This document shows, piece by piece, positions 8,295 to 15,752 of a stretch of 64,000 bases of DNA (positions are counted from its first letter, which is position 1; the number at the start of each line of letters is the position of its first letter). The translations under genes and the position numbers were made by a program. The notes below the pieces were generated by a model. The model was not told where the DNA came from. It saw nothing but the letters and a program-made list of their open reading frames with translations, and did not search any database. Source of the stretch: JAMXLG01 sp963818925 (lineage in GTDB: Bacteria; Vulcanimicrobiota; Vulcanimicrobiia; Vulcanimicrobiales; Vulcanimicrobiaceae); NCBI GenBank assembly GCA_963818925.1, contig CAWFTN010000001.1:2914001-2978000 (forward strand). Reading direction: 5' to 3'.

Positions 8295-9367
8295 ATCCCG
8301 ACCCTGCGCGGAGAGCGCGCTATTCGCTCTACGATGTCTTGCGCCGGAACATTCAGGCGCTCGCCGTCATCGAATCGCTGCGCGCGCCGCTTCGCTTTGC
8401 ATACAGCGTAAAGACGAATCCCGACCGCGAGCTTCTCGAGTTTGTAAACGACACCGGTCTCTATGCCGAGGTGATCGGACCGGAAGAGCTGGAGCTCGTT
8501 CATAGTCTTGGATTCGCAAACCGCACGATCTACAACGGACCATATCCCGCATGGCGTATGAGCGATGTGCCCGCGATCGTCTTTTCCGATTCGCCGGAAG
8601 CCTTCGCAGAGAATGCACGCCGCATGGAAGGCGCGCTCGTCGGCATTCGCGTCCGCCCGCCCGGCATTGCGTCGCGATTCGGAGTGGTTGAATCGCAACT
8701 CGATGACGTCTGTGCCGCTATTCGCGACAGCCGGCGACGTACGACCGGAGTGTCGCTGCACGTTCGCCCGGAAGACTTCGGTCATCGATCGTGGCGCCAC
8801 GTGATCGCAACCGCAATCGAGTTCGCGCGCGACATCGAACGGCGGACCGGTGCGAAGGTGACGGCATTCGACGTCGGCGGCGGAAAGACACCCGTTGAAT
8901 TCGATCAGTCGCTTGCCGCCGGCGACTTTGTATGGCTGCTTCGCGAAACGATGGCCGCGCTTCCGTACGCACACGCCATTTTTGCAGAACCCGGCCAGGC
9001 CGTCGTGACACCGGGCGGGTTCGTCGTTGCACCCGTTCTCGAGATCCGGCGTTGCGGCGGCGTCACCGATGTCGTCGTCGATGCGGGCTACCCCGATCTT
9101 CCGCAGATCCGCACGTTCCCGCACCGCGTCCTCGCGATCGTGGACGGTGAGATCGTATTCCTGGAACCCGGCAACGACCGCATTCTCGGACGCACGTGTC
9201 TGGAATATGACGTGATTCGCGACGACGCGTGCTTGCCCGCGAACCTCGATGCGCTGCAAGCGATCGTGATTGCGGACGCGGGCGCCTACGACGAAAGCAT
9301 GAGCTTTGACTTCGCCCGGGGTGGGAATACAGCAGTCGATGACAGGATCGGAGTGCCAGGAGGCTAG
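8246..9367 (+). CDS. PLP-dependent decarboxylase, Orn/Lys/Arg/DAP (alanine-racemase fold) family
   Basis: A fold-III PLP enzyme of about 373 residues. The PLP lysine is in FAYSVKTNP (about residue 56). A glycine-rich FDVGGGKTP phosphate loop lies near 200, EPGQAVV (the EPGR-like motif) near 247, and a C-terminal LGRTCLEYDVI motif carries the Cys and Asp that the partner subunit contributes in family dimers. I start at GTG 8246 because the open frame further upstream (to 7484) is antisense-like filler inside the MFS gene. The start overlaps the MFS gene by 49 bases. Family members decarboxylate ornithine, lysine, arginine, diaminopimelate or carboxynorspermidine. The substrate here is not readable, but the neighbours suggest an amino acid with a guanidino or amino side chain. 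Confidence 0.8.
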   Translation: MLALDDDALRASVGRVNPDPARRARYSLYDVLRRNIQALAVIESLRAPLRFAYSVKTNPDRELLEFVNDTGLYAEVIGPEELELVHSLGFANRTIYNGPYPAWRMSDVPAIVFSDSPEAFAENARRMEGALVGIRVRPPGIASRFGVVESQLDDVCAAIRDSRRRTTGVSLHVRPEDFGHRSWRHVIATAIEFARDIERRTGAKVTAFDVGGGKTPVEFDQSLAAGDFVWLLRETMAALPYAHAIFAEPGQAVVTPGGFVVAPVLEIRRCGGVTDVVVDAGYPDLPQIRTFPHRVLAIVDGEIVFLEPGNDRILGRTCLEYDVIRDDACLPANLDALQAIVIADAGAYDESMSFDFARGGNTAVDDRIGVPGG

Positions 9368-10292
9368 TTACTTACTCCCGATACGCGCGACTACAACCAC
9401 GCACGTATCGGAACTCGCAAGCTACCTCAACGATCTTCGCCTCGTCCAAGTCATCGTGGTGGATGCCTCGGAGGATTCGATCTTCGCTGCGCATGCTGCA
9501 GCGTTTGCCCCGAGCATTCGCCATATTCGCCCCGGCGCGGACATCGCCGGCGCTAACGGCAAAGTGCGCGGCGTGCTGACCGGCCTGCGGTATTGCGAGT
9601 GCGACAAAATCGTGATTGCCGACGACGACGTTCGCTACACGCCATGGTCGTTGCGTGCCGTCATTACGGCGCTCGATGAGGCGGATATCGTACGCCCCCA
9701 GAATTATTTCGATCCGCTCCCGTGGCACGCGGTGCTCGATACGTCCCGCACGTTGATCAATCGCGCGCTCGACGGAGATTGGCCCGGAACGCTTGCGTTC
9801 CGTCATAGTTTTGCTCCGTTCGGCTACAATCCCGACGCGCTCTTCGAGAACCTCGAATTGGTGCGAACCGTCCGTGCACGCGGCGGGCGCGAGGCGGTGC
9901 GGCGCGACATCTACGTTCGCCGTCTGCCGCCGACGACGGGGCATTATTGGAGTCAGCGGGTGCGCCAGGCGTACGACGAATTCGCGCGACCGGTGCGTTT
10001 AGCCGCCGGACTTGCGATCGTGCCGCTGTGCGTCGCGCGTCCGTCGCTCGCTGGGCTCTTCTCGGTACTTGCGATCGGCGCTGCATTCACCGGGTGGATG
10101 CGGGCGGACGGTTCACGTTATTTTTCAATGCTTGCCGTCGTCGCGGCGCCGCTCTGGGTTGCGGAGCGCGCGCTCTGCGCATGGCTTGCACTCTACGAGC
10201 GCGTTCGCTTCGGCGGCGTGCGTTATGCCGGCCGCGTCGTGAAACGCGCGGCATCATCCCCGAAGGAGCTTCGACGTAAATGGGCGGTTTGA
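9306..10292 (+). CDS. Glycosyltransferase family 2-like protein with C-terminal membrane segments
   Basis: About 328 residues. The N-terminal half resembles a GT-A domain: a VQVIVVDASED strand near residue 50, a GLRYCECDKIVIADDDVR segment holding a DDD (DxD-like) metal site near residue 105, and RPQNYFDPLPWHAV further on. The C-terminal third has hydrophobic stretches (about 235-255 and 260-285) that would anchor it in the membrane. It overlaps the decarboxylase gene by 62 bases. The start is uncertain: ATG 9306 is the longest, and ATG 9339 is a good alternative because the family-like LLPIRATTTTHV strand begins shortly after. A perfect AGGAGG lies at 9358-9363, but no common start codon follows it at the right distance. 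Confidence 0.65.
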   Translation: MTSPGVGIQQSMTGSECQEASYLLPIRATTTTHVSELASYLNDLRLVQVIVVDASEDSIFAAHAAAFAPSIRHIRPGADIAGANGKVRGVLTGLRYCECDKIVIADDDVRYTPWSLRAVITALDEADIVRPQNYFDPLPWHAVLDTSRTLINRALDGDWPGTLAFRHSFAPFGYNPDALFENLELVRTVRARGGREAVRRDIYVRRLPPTTGHYWSQRVRQAYDEFARPVRLAAGLAIVPLCVARPSLAGLFSVLAIGAAFTGWMRADGSRYFSMLAVVAAPLWVAERALCAWLALYERVRFGGVRYAGRVVKRAASSPKELRRKWAV

Positions 10293-11077
10293 GCCCTCAA
10301 CAAGCACTCTCGCTTTACGCCTCAGACAATCCGATTCGCACCGCTGCGGCCTACCACACCAGCAACTACTCGGCATATCTCGACGGGACTCTCGTGCGGC
10401 TTCTCGATTGGCACGAACCGTCGGCACACGCGAAAATGGCGCACTTGATCTTCCGTTCGTTCGTGTTGCACGACGGCTTCTCGTGCGTCGGAGCAAAGGG
10501 TGCGGTCGCGAGCGGAGGCTATCGCTTCGGGTTCTACGACGGTTTTCCGTCGCGCGAAGGGACGGAAGGACTTGCGCGCGATCTCGCGGCGTTCGTGGCG
10601 GAGCTACCGCATATTAGCGCGCGCTATAAAACATTTGTCGCGATCTTCAACGACGTGACGTACGATGAAACGAGCTTCGAGGCCCGCTTGTGGGAGCAGC
10701 TCGACGCGCTGCACGGTATCGACCGCCAATATTTCGGCTGGGATTCGCGCGTAGCGAGCGATCCGTCCGATCCGTCATTCTCGTTCAGCGTTGCAGAGCA
10801 CGGCTTCTTCGTCGTCGGGTTGCATCCGTCGGCGTCGCGTATGAGCCGCCGGCTGCCGTTTCCGGCGCTGATCTTCAATTCGCACGCGCAATTCGAAGAC
10901 CTCAAAGCGAGCGGACACTTCGCGCGCGTGCAGCAGATCGTGCGCGAACGCGAGCTGCGTTTGCAAGGCTCGTTGAACCCGAATCTCGACGACTACGGTA
11001 GTGCAAGCGAAGCGCGGCAATACTCGGGCCGTGCCCTCGAAAAAGGTTGGACATGTCCGTTTCATCGCAAATCGTAG
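10280..11077 (+). CDS. YqcI/YcgG family protein (GntA-type heme N-hydroxylase family)
   Basis: A 265-residue soluble protein of the YqcI/YcgG family. Recognisable features are HLIFRSFVLHDGFSCVGAKG near residue 55, GYRFGFYDGFP near 80, FPALIFNSHAQFE near 195, and the C-terminal EARQYSGRALEKGWTCPFH block. The one characterised member I know is GntA of guanitoxin biosynthesis, a heme-dependent enzyme that N-hydroxylates a guanidino compound. The family assignment is firm, while the reaction here is inferred. It overlaps the upstream GT2 gene by 13 bases and the downstream DUF1989 gene by 25. In Bacillus subtilis ycgG lies close to ycgI, also a DUF1989 gene, so the pairing recurs. Confidence 0.82.
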   Translation: MGGLSPQQALSLYASDNPIRTAAAYHTSNYSAYLDGTLVRLLDWHEPSAHAKMAHLIFRSFVLHDGFSCVGAKGAVASGGYRFGFYDGFPSREGTEGLARDLAAFVAELPHISARYKTFVAIFNDVTYDETSFEARLWEQLDALHGIDRQYFGWDSRVASDPSDPSFSFSVAEHGFFVVGLHPSASRMSRRLPFPALIFNSHAQFEDLKASGHFARVQQIVRERELRLQGSLNPNLDDYGSASEARQYSGRALEKGWTCPFHRKS

Positions 11078-11637
11078 AACTGCAACCGCAAACGGGGACC
11101 GCGTTCGTGCTGCCCGCGGGCGGACGTTTGCGGATCGTCGATATCGAAGGCGAACAAGTTGCCGATGTCGCGCTCTTCGCACGCTTCGATAACGCGGACA
11201 GTTTCTCACCGGGACGGACGATGGATTACAACGAGAAACTCGTTCCGCAGACCGGCGATGTTCTCTACTCGAATCGCAGCACGCCGCTCGCGCGCATTGT
11301 CGCCGACACGGTCGGCGTGCACGATCTGTTGCTCACCCCGTGCAGCCGCGCGATGTTCGAACGGCGCGGTGAACTCGGACATCCGAGCTGTCACGAGAAC
11401 CTCTCGCGCGCGCTCGCAAGATTCGGCCTCGGCGACGATGACGTATTGGCGACCCTTAACGTCTTCATGGATGTCCGCGTCGAGGGAAACGCCATCAAAC
11501 TCCGCCCGCCGGCGAGCCGAGCCGGCGACTACCTGGAACTCCAGGCCGAGACGAGCCTCGTCGTCGCCATCTCCGCGTGCTCGTCAGAACTCACCAATAA
11601 CGGCCGCTGCAAACCGGTCGGCTACTCCGTGTCTTAA
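11053..11637 (+). CDS. DUF1989 / urea-carboxylase-associated family protein
   Basis: About 194 residues. The family pattern is visible throughout: LRIVDIEGEQVADVALFA near residue 28, RTMDYNEKLVPQTGDVLYSN near 55, HDLLLTPCSR near 95, the Cys/His-bearing HPSCHENLSRAL near 115, and VFMDVRVEGNAIKLRPP near 145. DUF1989 proteins include the CgdAB subunits that deiminate carboxyguanidine in guanidine breakdown, and YcgI of B. subtilis. The conserved Cys and His residues suggest a metal site. I prefer ATG 11053 over TTG 11047 because AAAAGG at 11041-11046 lies six bases before it. It overlaps the GntA-like gene by 25 bases and ends the operon. Confidence 0.83.
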   Translation: MSVSSQIVELQPQTGTAFVLPAGGRLRIVDIEGEQVADVALFARFDNADSFSPGRTMDYNEKLVPQTGDVLYSNRSTPLARIVADTVGVHDLLLTPCSRAMFERRGELGHPSCHENLSRALARFGLGDDDVLATLNVFMDVRVEGNAIKLRPPASRAGDYLELQAETSLVVAISACSSELTNNGRCKPVGYSVS

Positions 11638-11645
11638 TTAATTAG

Positions 11646-11674
11646 TTGACAAACGGGAGGCGCGGCGCTACTAT
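11646..11674 (+). promoter_or_regulatory. Sigma-70-type promoter for the pentapeptide-repeat gene
   Basis: A perfect TTGACA (11646-11651) and TACTAT (11669-11674) are separated by 17 bases in the short gap after the DUF1989 gene. Transcription would start near 11681, about 13 bases before ATG 11694, so the leader is short and has no clear Shine-Dalgarno sequence. This separates the pentapeptide gene from the upstream operon. Confidence 0.7.
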
Positions 11675-11693
11675 TCTCTTAAATCCATAGTTG

Positions 11694-12401
11694 ATGAAAG
11701 AGAACCGTCTTATGCTCCGCCTGCTGCCGCCGCTTCTCGCCATCCTCCTCGCTATCGCGGCGCACATTCCGGCGATCGCGGACGAGCATGCATACGATGC
11801 CGGCCATTGGGATTGCCTCGATCGCGACCTGCGCGGTGCCGATTGGCATGGACGCGATCTGCACGGCCAAAGTCTGTCGCGCACCGATCTCAGCAACGGA
11901 AACCTCACCGGTGCGGATCTGCGCAATGCCCATATTGAATGCGTCAATTTCTCGGGTGCGAACCTAACGAACGCCGATCTGCGCGGCGCCGATTTGACGG
12001 GTGTCTCGTTTCACGATGCGAAACTCACCGGCGCAAAATTCGATGGAACGAAAATGACGGGCGTTGATTTTACGGGCACGGCGATCCTCACCGTCGGCGA
12101 CACACGGGCTCTCTTTTCGCACTGCACGGGCTGCGATGCCGAAGGCATTAATTTGCGCGGGCGCGATCTTTCCGGCGTACAACTCACCGGGGTGAACCTT
12201 GCGAACGCGGATTTGCGAAATGTGAACTTCTCGCATGCAGATTTGACCGGTGTGGATTTCCGCGGTGCGCAGTTTGCCGGCGCAAATTTCAGCGGAACGA
12301 AGCTCGTCGGCTGTAACATGCGCGACGCGGATCTGCGCAATACGAACTTCTGGTCCGCGGATAGTACCGGCCTCAACCTTCGGGACGCGCAGCTGCCCTA
12401 A
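11694..12401 (+). CDS. Secreted pentapeptide-repeat protein
   Basis: A 235-residue protein with an N-terminal signal peptide (hydrophobic core LLPPLLAILLAIAAHIPAIA, cleavage probably before DEHAYD). It then has about 30 tandem pentapeptide repeats of the A(D/N)LXX type in two blocks, near residues 45-125 and 145-230, which form a right-handed quadrilateral beta-helix. A short break near 130-145 contains a CTGC pair that could form a disulfide. The repeat fold gives no specific function. ATG 11694 is preferred over the TTG directly before it, and it has its own promoter. Confidence 0.85.
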   Translation: MKENRLMLRLLPPLLAILLAIAAHIPAIADEHAYDAGHWDCLDRDLRGADWHGRDLHGQSLSRTDLSNGNLTGADLRNAHIECVNFSGANLTNADLRGADLTGVSFHDAKLTGAKFDGTKMTGVDFTGTAILTVGDTRALFSHCTGCDAEGINLRGRDLSGVQLTGVNLANADLRNVNFSHADLTGVDFRGAQFAGANFSGTKLVGCNMRDADLRNTNFWSADSTGLNLRDAQLP

Positions 12402-12439
12402 ACGCGAAACAACGGCGCTCGGCGCGCCGTACACGAGAC

Positions 12440-13768
12440 GTGATAAGCGCACTCGTACTAGCGGCGGTCATGGCGCCGGGTCTCTACCAGCACGGCGGCC
12501 ACGATATCTATGTCGGCGTCGAACACGAATTGCCCGACGCGGCGAGCAACGATTTCTTCGATCCGGCGACGCAGCACACCGGCTCGCTGACGCATAGCGA
12601 TGCGACGCGACTGCGCATGGCCGTGCACGAAAACCGGCGCTCGATCGCGACAAAGCAAGGACGTCTCGGCGTTTCGCTTTATTTCGCGGATGCGAAGCCG
12701 CATGCGACGGTGATCCTCGTTCATGGCAACGATCCGGAAACGCGCGAGATGGGCTTCTTGATTCCGTACTTCGTCTGCAACGGCATCAACGTGATCAGCT
12801 ACGATCAGCGCGGCACGGGCGATTCTACCGGCAATTGGTTTTTGAACGGCCCGATGGATCGCGCGCGCGACGCCGCGGCGATCTATGATGCCTTTCGCAG
12901 CGACCCGCACGTCGATGCGCGGCGGATCGGCATTTGGGGATTCAGTAACGGCGGCTGGACGGCGCCGATCATCGCGGTACAACGGCCGCTCGCATTCATG
13001 ATCCTCAAGAGCGCACCGGCGGAGTCGCTCAAAAGCAACATCGACTACGAAGTACGCCAGATGATGCGCCGCCACAACGAAAGCGCGGCGGCGACGCAAC
13101 AGGCGCTCGTGCTTTGGCGGACAATCGAAGGCGCGCTCGACGGCACGGTACCCTGGACCGAAGCAAAGCGCGTCTACGACGCCGCAAACGCGCAACCGTG
13201 GTTCGCGCACTCGCTCATGCCGAAGATCGCCATCCCTCCGTCGGCGGCGCTTGCCGACGGATTGCGCCGCGCGATTTCCTACGATCCCGCCCAGACGCTG
13301 CAAGAAGTCCGCACGCCGACGCTTGCGCTGTATGGCAAACTCGATCGTAACGTCGACGTCGCGGATTCGTCAGCGAAGATTTCTCGGTATTTCGCGGGCA
13401 ATCGGGATTTCACGATGCACGTGTATCCCCATGCGGGTCATCAGTTGATCGTTTCAACTACCGGCTACAACGGCGACGCCGTACCGCCGGAGCGTTATGT
13501 GAGCGAATACCCGCAGGTCATGCTCGAGTGGCTCGAGCAGCGCGCATTTACGCGATCTCCTGTTCGCGAGCCACTTCCTCGACGGACGGAGCAACGCGCA
13601 GTTGCCATAACGTCGTCGCGGCTTGAACGTACGCGAGTGTGCTCTCGGCGCCCATGTTCGGGTTCAGTTGGCCCTTGGCATGAATCGCATCGCGGCAACC
13701 GCCGGTCGGCAGATCGGCAACGACGAGGTCGTCGCTATTACGTCCCATGTACCAGTCGTATGCGATGA
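12440..13768 (+). CDS. Alpha/beta hydrolase with an overlong C-terminus
   Basis: A 442-codon frame encoding a serine hydrolase. A strand with HGNDPETRE (oxyanion region) lies near residue 95, GISYDQRGTGDSTGN-like sequence near 115, the nucleophile Ser in GIWGFSNGGW near 170, the acid in LYGKLDRNVD near 300, and the His in YPHAGHQL near 335. A weak signal peptide may be present (ISALVLAAVMAPG). The family covers esterases and peptidases, so the substrate is unknown. The last 70 codons or so, after EWLEQRAF, read antisense through the convergent gene ending at 13548, and the tail is Arg/Ser-rich and unlike the rest. The true functional protein probably ends near 13560, and either the stop codon was lost or the tail is dispensable. 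Confidence 0.8.
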   Translation: MISALVLAAVMAPGLYQHGGHDIYVGVEHELPDAASNDFFDPATQHTGSLTHSDATRLRMAVHENRRSIATKQGRLGVSLYFADAKPHATVILVHGNDPETREMGFLIPYFVCNGINVISYDQRGTGDSTGNWFLNGPMDRARDAAAIYDAFRSDPHVDARRIGIWGFSNGGWTAPIIAVQRPLAFMILKSAPAESLKSNIDYEVRQMMRRHNESAAATQQALVLWRTIEGALDGTVPWTEAKRVYDAANAQPWFAHSLMPKIAIPPSAALADGLRRAISYDPAQTLQEVRTPTLALYGKLDRNVDVADSSAKISRYFAGNRDFTMHVYPHAGHQLIVSTTGYNGDAVPPERYVSEYPQVMLEWLEQRAFTRSPVREPLPRRTEQRAVAITSSRLERTRVCSRRPCSGSVGPWHESHRGNRRSADRQRRGRRYYVPCTSRMR

Positions 13769-14603
13769 GCGCATTCTCCACGTCATCGTGCGCGAGCCAC
13801 GCATCCATCATTGCGATAGCTTCGAGCGGTTGTTGCGAATAGTACGGCCGAACGCCGCCGCGCGCGTACCAGCCCGGCGCACCTACGGGAACGAACATAT
13901 CATCGGTCTGCACGACACTTGCGAGAAACTCGAGAGCGCGAACGCCGCTTGCGTAAATCTCGGCGTCTTCTAAAACGCGTCCAGCTCGCAACAGTGCTTC
14001 CGGCAGCCGTGCTTTATCGTACGTAAGCTCCGGCAATACCCACTGCCATTCGGCGCTCGCGTTCCGTTCAAATTCAAAATGCATTGCTTCGGCAACCGCG
14101 CGTAACGGCGCGCGATACTGCACTTCACCCGCCTCAACGGCGGCGCTCCATCCTAATGCCGCAAAGGCGCGCGCGTGTTCGGATGATAGTGCCGGAACGG
14201 CGTACATCGCCTTCCGCATTTCACGTTGTGCGCGCGCAAGCCAACGCGGATCCTTAGAATCGCGCATGACGATGCCGAGCGACCAGATCAGTCGCCCGAT
14301 CGACTCCGGCGACGCAAAGCGGTCGGTAAACCGACCGTGCTGATCCATCATGTTGTGATAGAGTGGCGCGTTTCGTGACGATTCTTCGATGAAATCGAAT
14401 ACGATGTTGCCTGCTTCGATCGCAAATGAGTGGTGCGGTTCTTCCTTACGCAGCGATGCGGCGAGAATAAGCAAGCGCACGTTATCGTCGAGGCAAAAAC
14501 CCGATTCAAGATCCGGTACGTCATGTTGCGAGAATTGGACGATTCCATGATTCCCGAACAAGCGGCGCACGTGATCCAGTTTCGGTCGATTTAGCATCTG
14601 CAT
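13548..14603 (-). CDS. Six-hairpin glycosidase-like protein
   Basis: A 351-residue soluble protein. I recognise it as a (alpha/alpha)6 toroid related to domains often found at the C-terminus of GT4 glycosyltransferases. Recurring signatures are FCLDDNVRLLILAA near residue 36, RLIWSLGIVMRD near 103, WQWVLPELTYDKARLPEALL near 190, ARGGVRPYYSQQPLEA near 250 and LNPNMGAESTLAYV near 325. No close characterised homologue comes to mind, so catalysis is not assured. It is convergent with the hydrolase and overlaps it by 221 bases. It lies 9 bases downstream of the flavoprotein gene on the same strand. Confidence 0.6.
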   Translation of the reverse strand: MQMLNRPKLDHVRRLFGNHGIVQFSQHDVPDLESGFCLDDNVRLLILAASLRKEEPHHSFAIEAGNIVFDFIEESSRNAPLYHNMMDQHGRFTDRFASPESIGRLIWSLGIVMRDSKDPRWLARAQREMRKAMYAVPALSSEHARAFAALGWSAAVEAGEVQYRAPLRAVAEAMHFEFERNASAEWQWVLPELTYDKARLPEALLRAGRVLEDAEIYASGVRALEFLASVVQTDDMFVPVGAPGWYARGGVRPYYSQQPLEAIAMMDAWLAHDDVENALIAYDWYMGRNSDDLVVADLPTGGCRDAIHAKGQLNPNMGAESTLAYVQAATTLWQLRVAPSVEEVAREQEIA

Positions 14604-14612
14604 TGCGGAGTC

Positions 14613-15743
14613 TTACCCGGAATTCGCCATGGTACGCCCTAAACGGCGGGAGGCAAGCGCAATCTCGAAGAGATGACCCCGGTGCGAATGGAAAAATCCC
14701 ATGAAATAGAGTCCCGGAAACGAACAACGCGCTCCGCTCGGAACGCTTGGAAAGCCATCGAGCTTCACCACGCCCGGCACGTCGAGCAGCTCATGCAACC
14801 CCGTGTCGTACCCGGTTGCCAAGATGACGACGTCGTACGGCTCTTCGATTCCATCGGTGAAGCAAACACCGGTTGCCGTAAACCGATCGATGAGCGGACG
14901 AATCGCGATCGCTCCCGATTTGAGGTTCTTCACGAATCCGACATCGATAATCGGAATGCGTTTCGCCGAAAACGGCGACCATTGCGCGGACGACAAACCG
15001 TAACGGTGCAAATCGCCGATCGCAACGCGCGCAATCGTCGCACCGATCCGGTCGGCGACGCGCGGCGGAACATGCGAGAGCGCGATGCCGAAGAGCTGCA
15101 CCGGCGTAAAGAGAAAATCGCGCGGCACGATGGGCGGTATCGCGCGCACGCTAACCGCTACGCGCGACGCGCCTTGCTCCACGAGATCCGTCGCGATTTC
15201 GGCGCCCGTATTTCCCAAGCCGACGACGAGAACGCGTTTGCCGGCGTACGCGCGTCCGGTGCGGTACCGCGCCGAATGAATCAGCGTTCCCGCAAATGCG
15301 TCGCTGTGCGGGATAACGGGAAGCAGCGGACGTCCGTACTCGCCGGTTGCAACAACGACGCTGCGCGCGAGCACGTCGCCGTCGCTCGTTTCCACGATGA
15401 AACGCAGCGCACCGTTGTGCGACGCCGGAGCAGGACGCACGCGTTCAACGCGACAACCGCGGACGATATCGAGTGCGAAGCCGCGTTCATACGCCTGCAA
15501 ATATTCCGCATACATATCGCGCGAGAGATAGCGCGGATACGTTCGCGGAATCGGCATGTAGGCGAGATGCGAAAACGCGCGGACCGTGTGAAGATGGAGA
15601 CGATCGTACCGATGCAGCCACGACGCTCCGGTGGTTTGTTCTTGATCGAAGATACGTGCCTGTAATCCGGCGTGTTTGAGCGCTGCGGCGGTGCTCAGGC
15701 CCGCCGGTCCACCGCCGACGACAGCGATGTCCACGCTCTGCAT
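14613..15743 (-). CDS. FMO/YUCCA-like flavin-dependent monooxygenase
   Basis: A 376-residue two-dinucleotide-fold protein. FAD motif VVGGGPAGLSTA is at residues 8-19 and the second, NADPH-binding, motif VVGLGNTGAEIATD is near 172. The TGYDTGLHEL segment near 320 matches the C-terminal ATGY motif of class B flavin monooxygenases. Such enzymes hydroxylate amines, sulfides or carbon centres. A bacterial set is annotated as YUCCA-like or putative flavin-containing monooxygenases of unknown substrate. It has no signal peptide. The gap to the downstream glycosidase-like gene is 9 bases, so the two may be co-transcribed. Confidence 0.82.
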   Translation of the reverse strand: MQSVDIAVVGGGPAGLSTAAALKHAGLQARIFDQEQTTGASWLHRYDRLHLHTVRAFSHLAYMPIPRTYPRYLSRDMYAEYLQAYERGFALDIVRGCRVERVRPAPASHNGALRFIVETSDGDVLARSVVVATGEYGRPLLPVIPHSDAFAGTLIHSARYRTGRAYAGKRVLVVGLGNTGAEIATDLVEQGASRVAVSVRAIPPIVPRDFLFTPVQLFGIALSHVPPRVADRIGATIARVAIGDLHRYGLSSAQWSPFSAKRIPIIDVGFVKNLKSGAIAIRPLIDRFTATGVCFTDGIEEPYDVVILATGYDTGLHELLDVPGVVKLDGFPSVPSGARCSFPGLYFMGFFHSHRGHLFEIALASRRLGRTMANSG

Positions 15744-15752
15744 AGGGGGGCG

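Noticed and set aside
8279..9259. 326-residue minus-strand frame over the decarboxylase
   Set aside because: Antisense shadow of the decarboxylase, which has clear PLP-site motifs.
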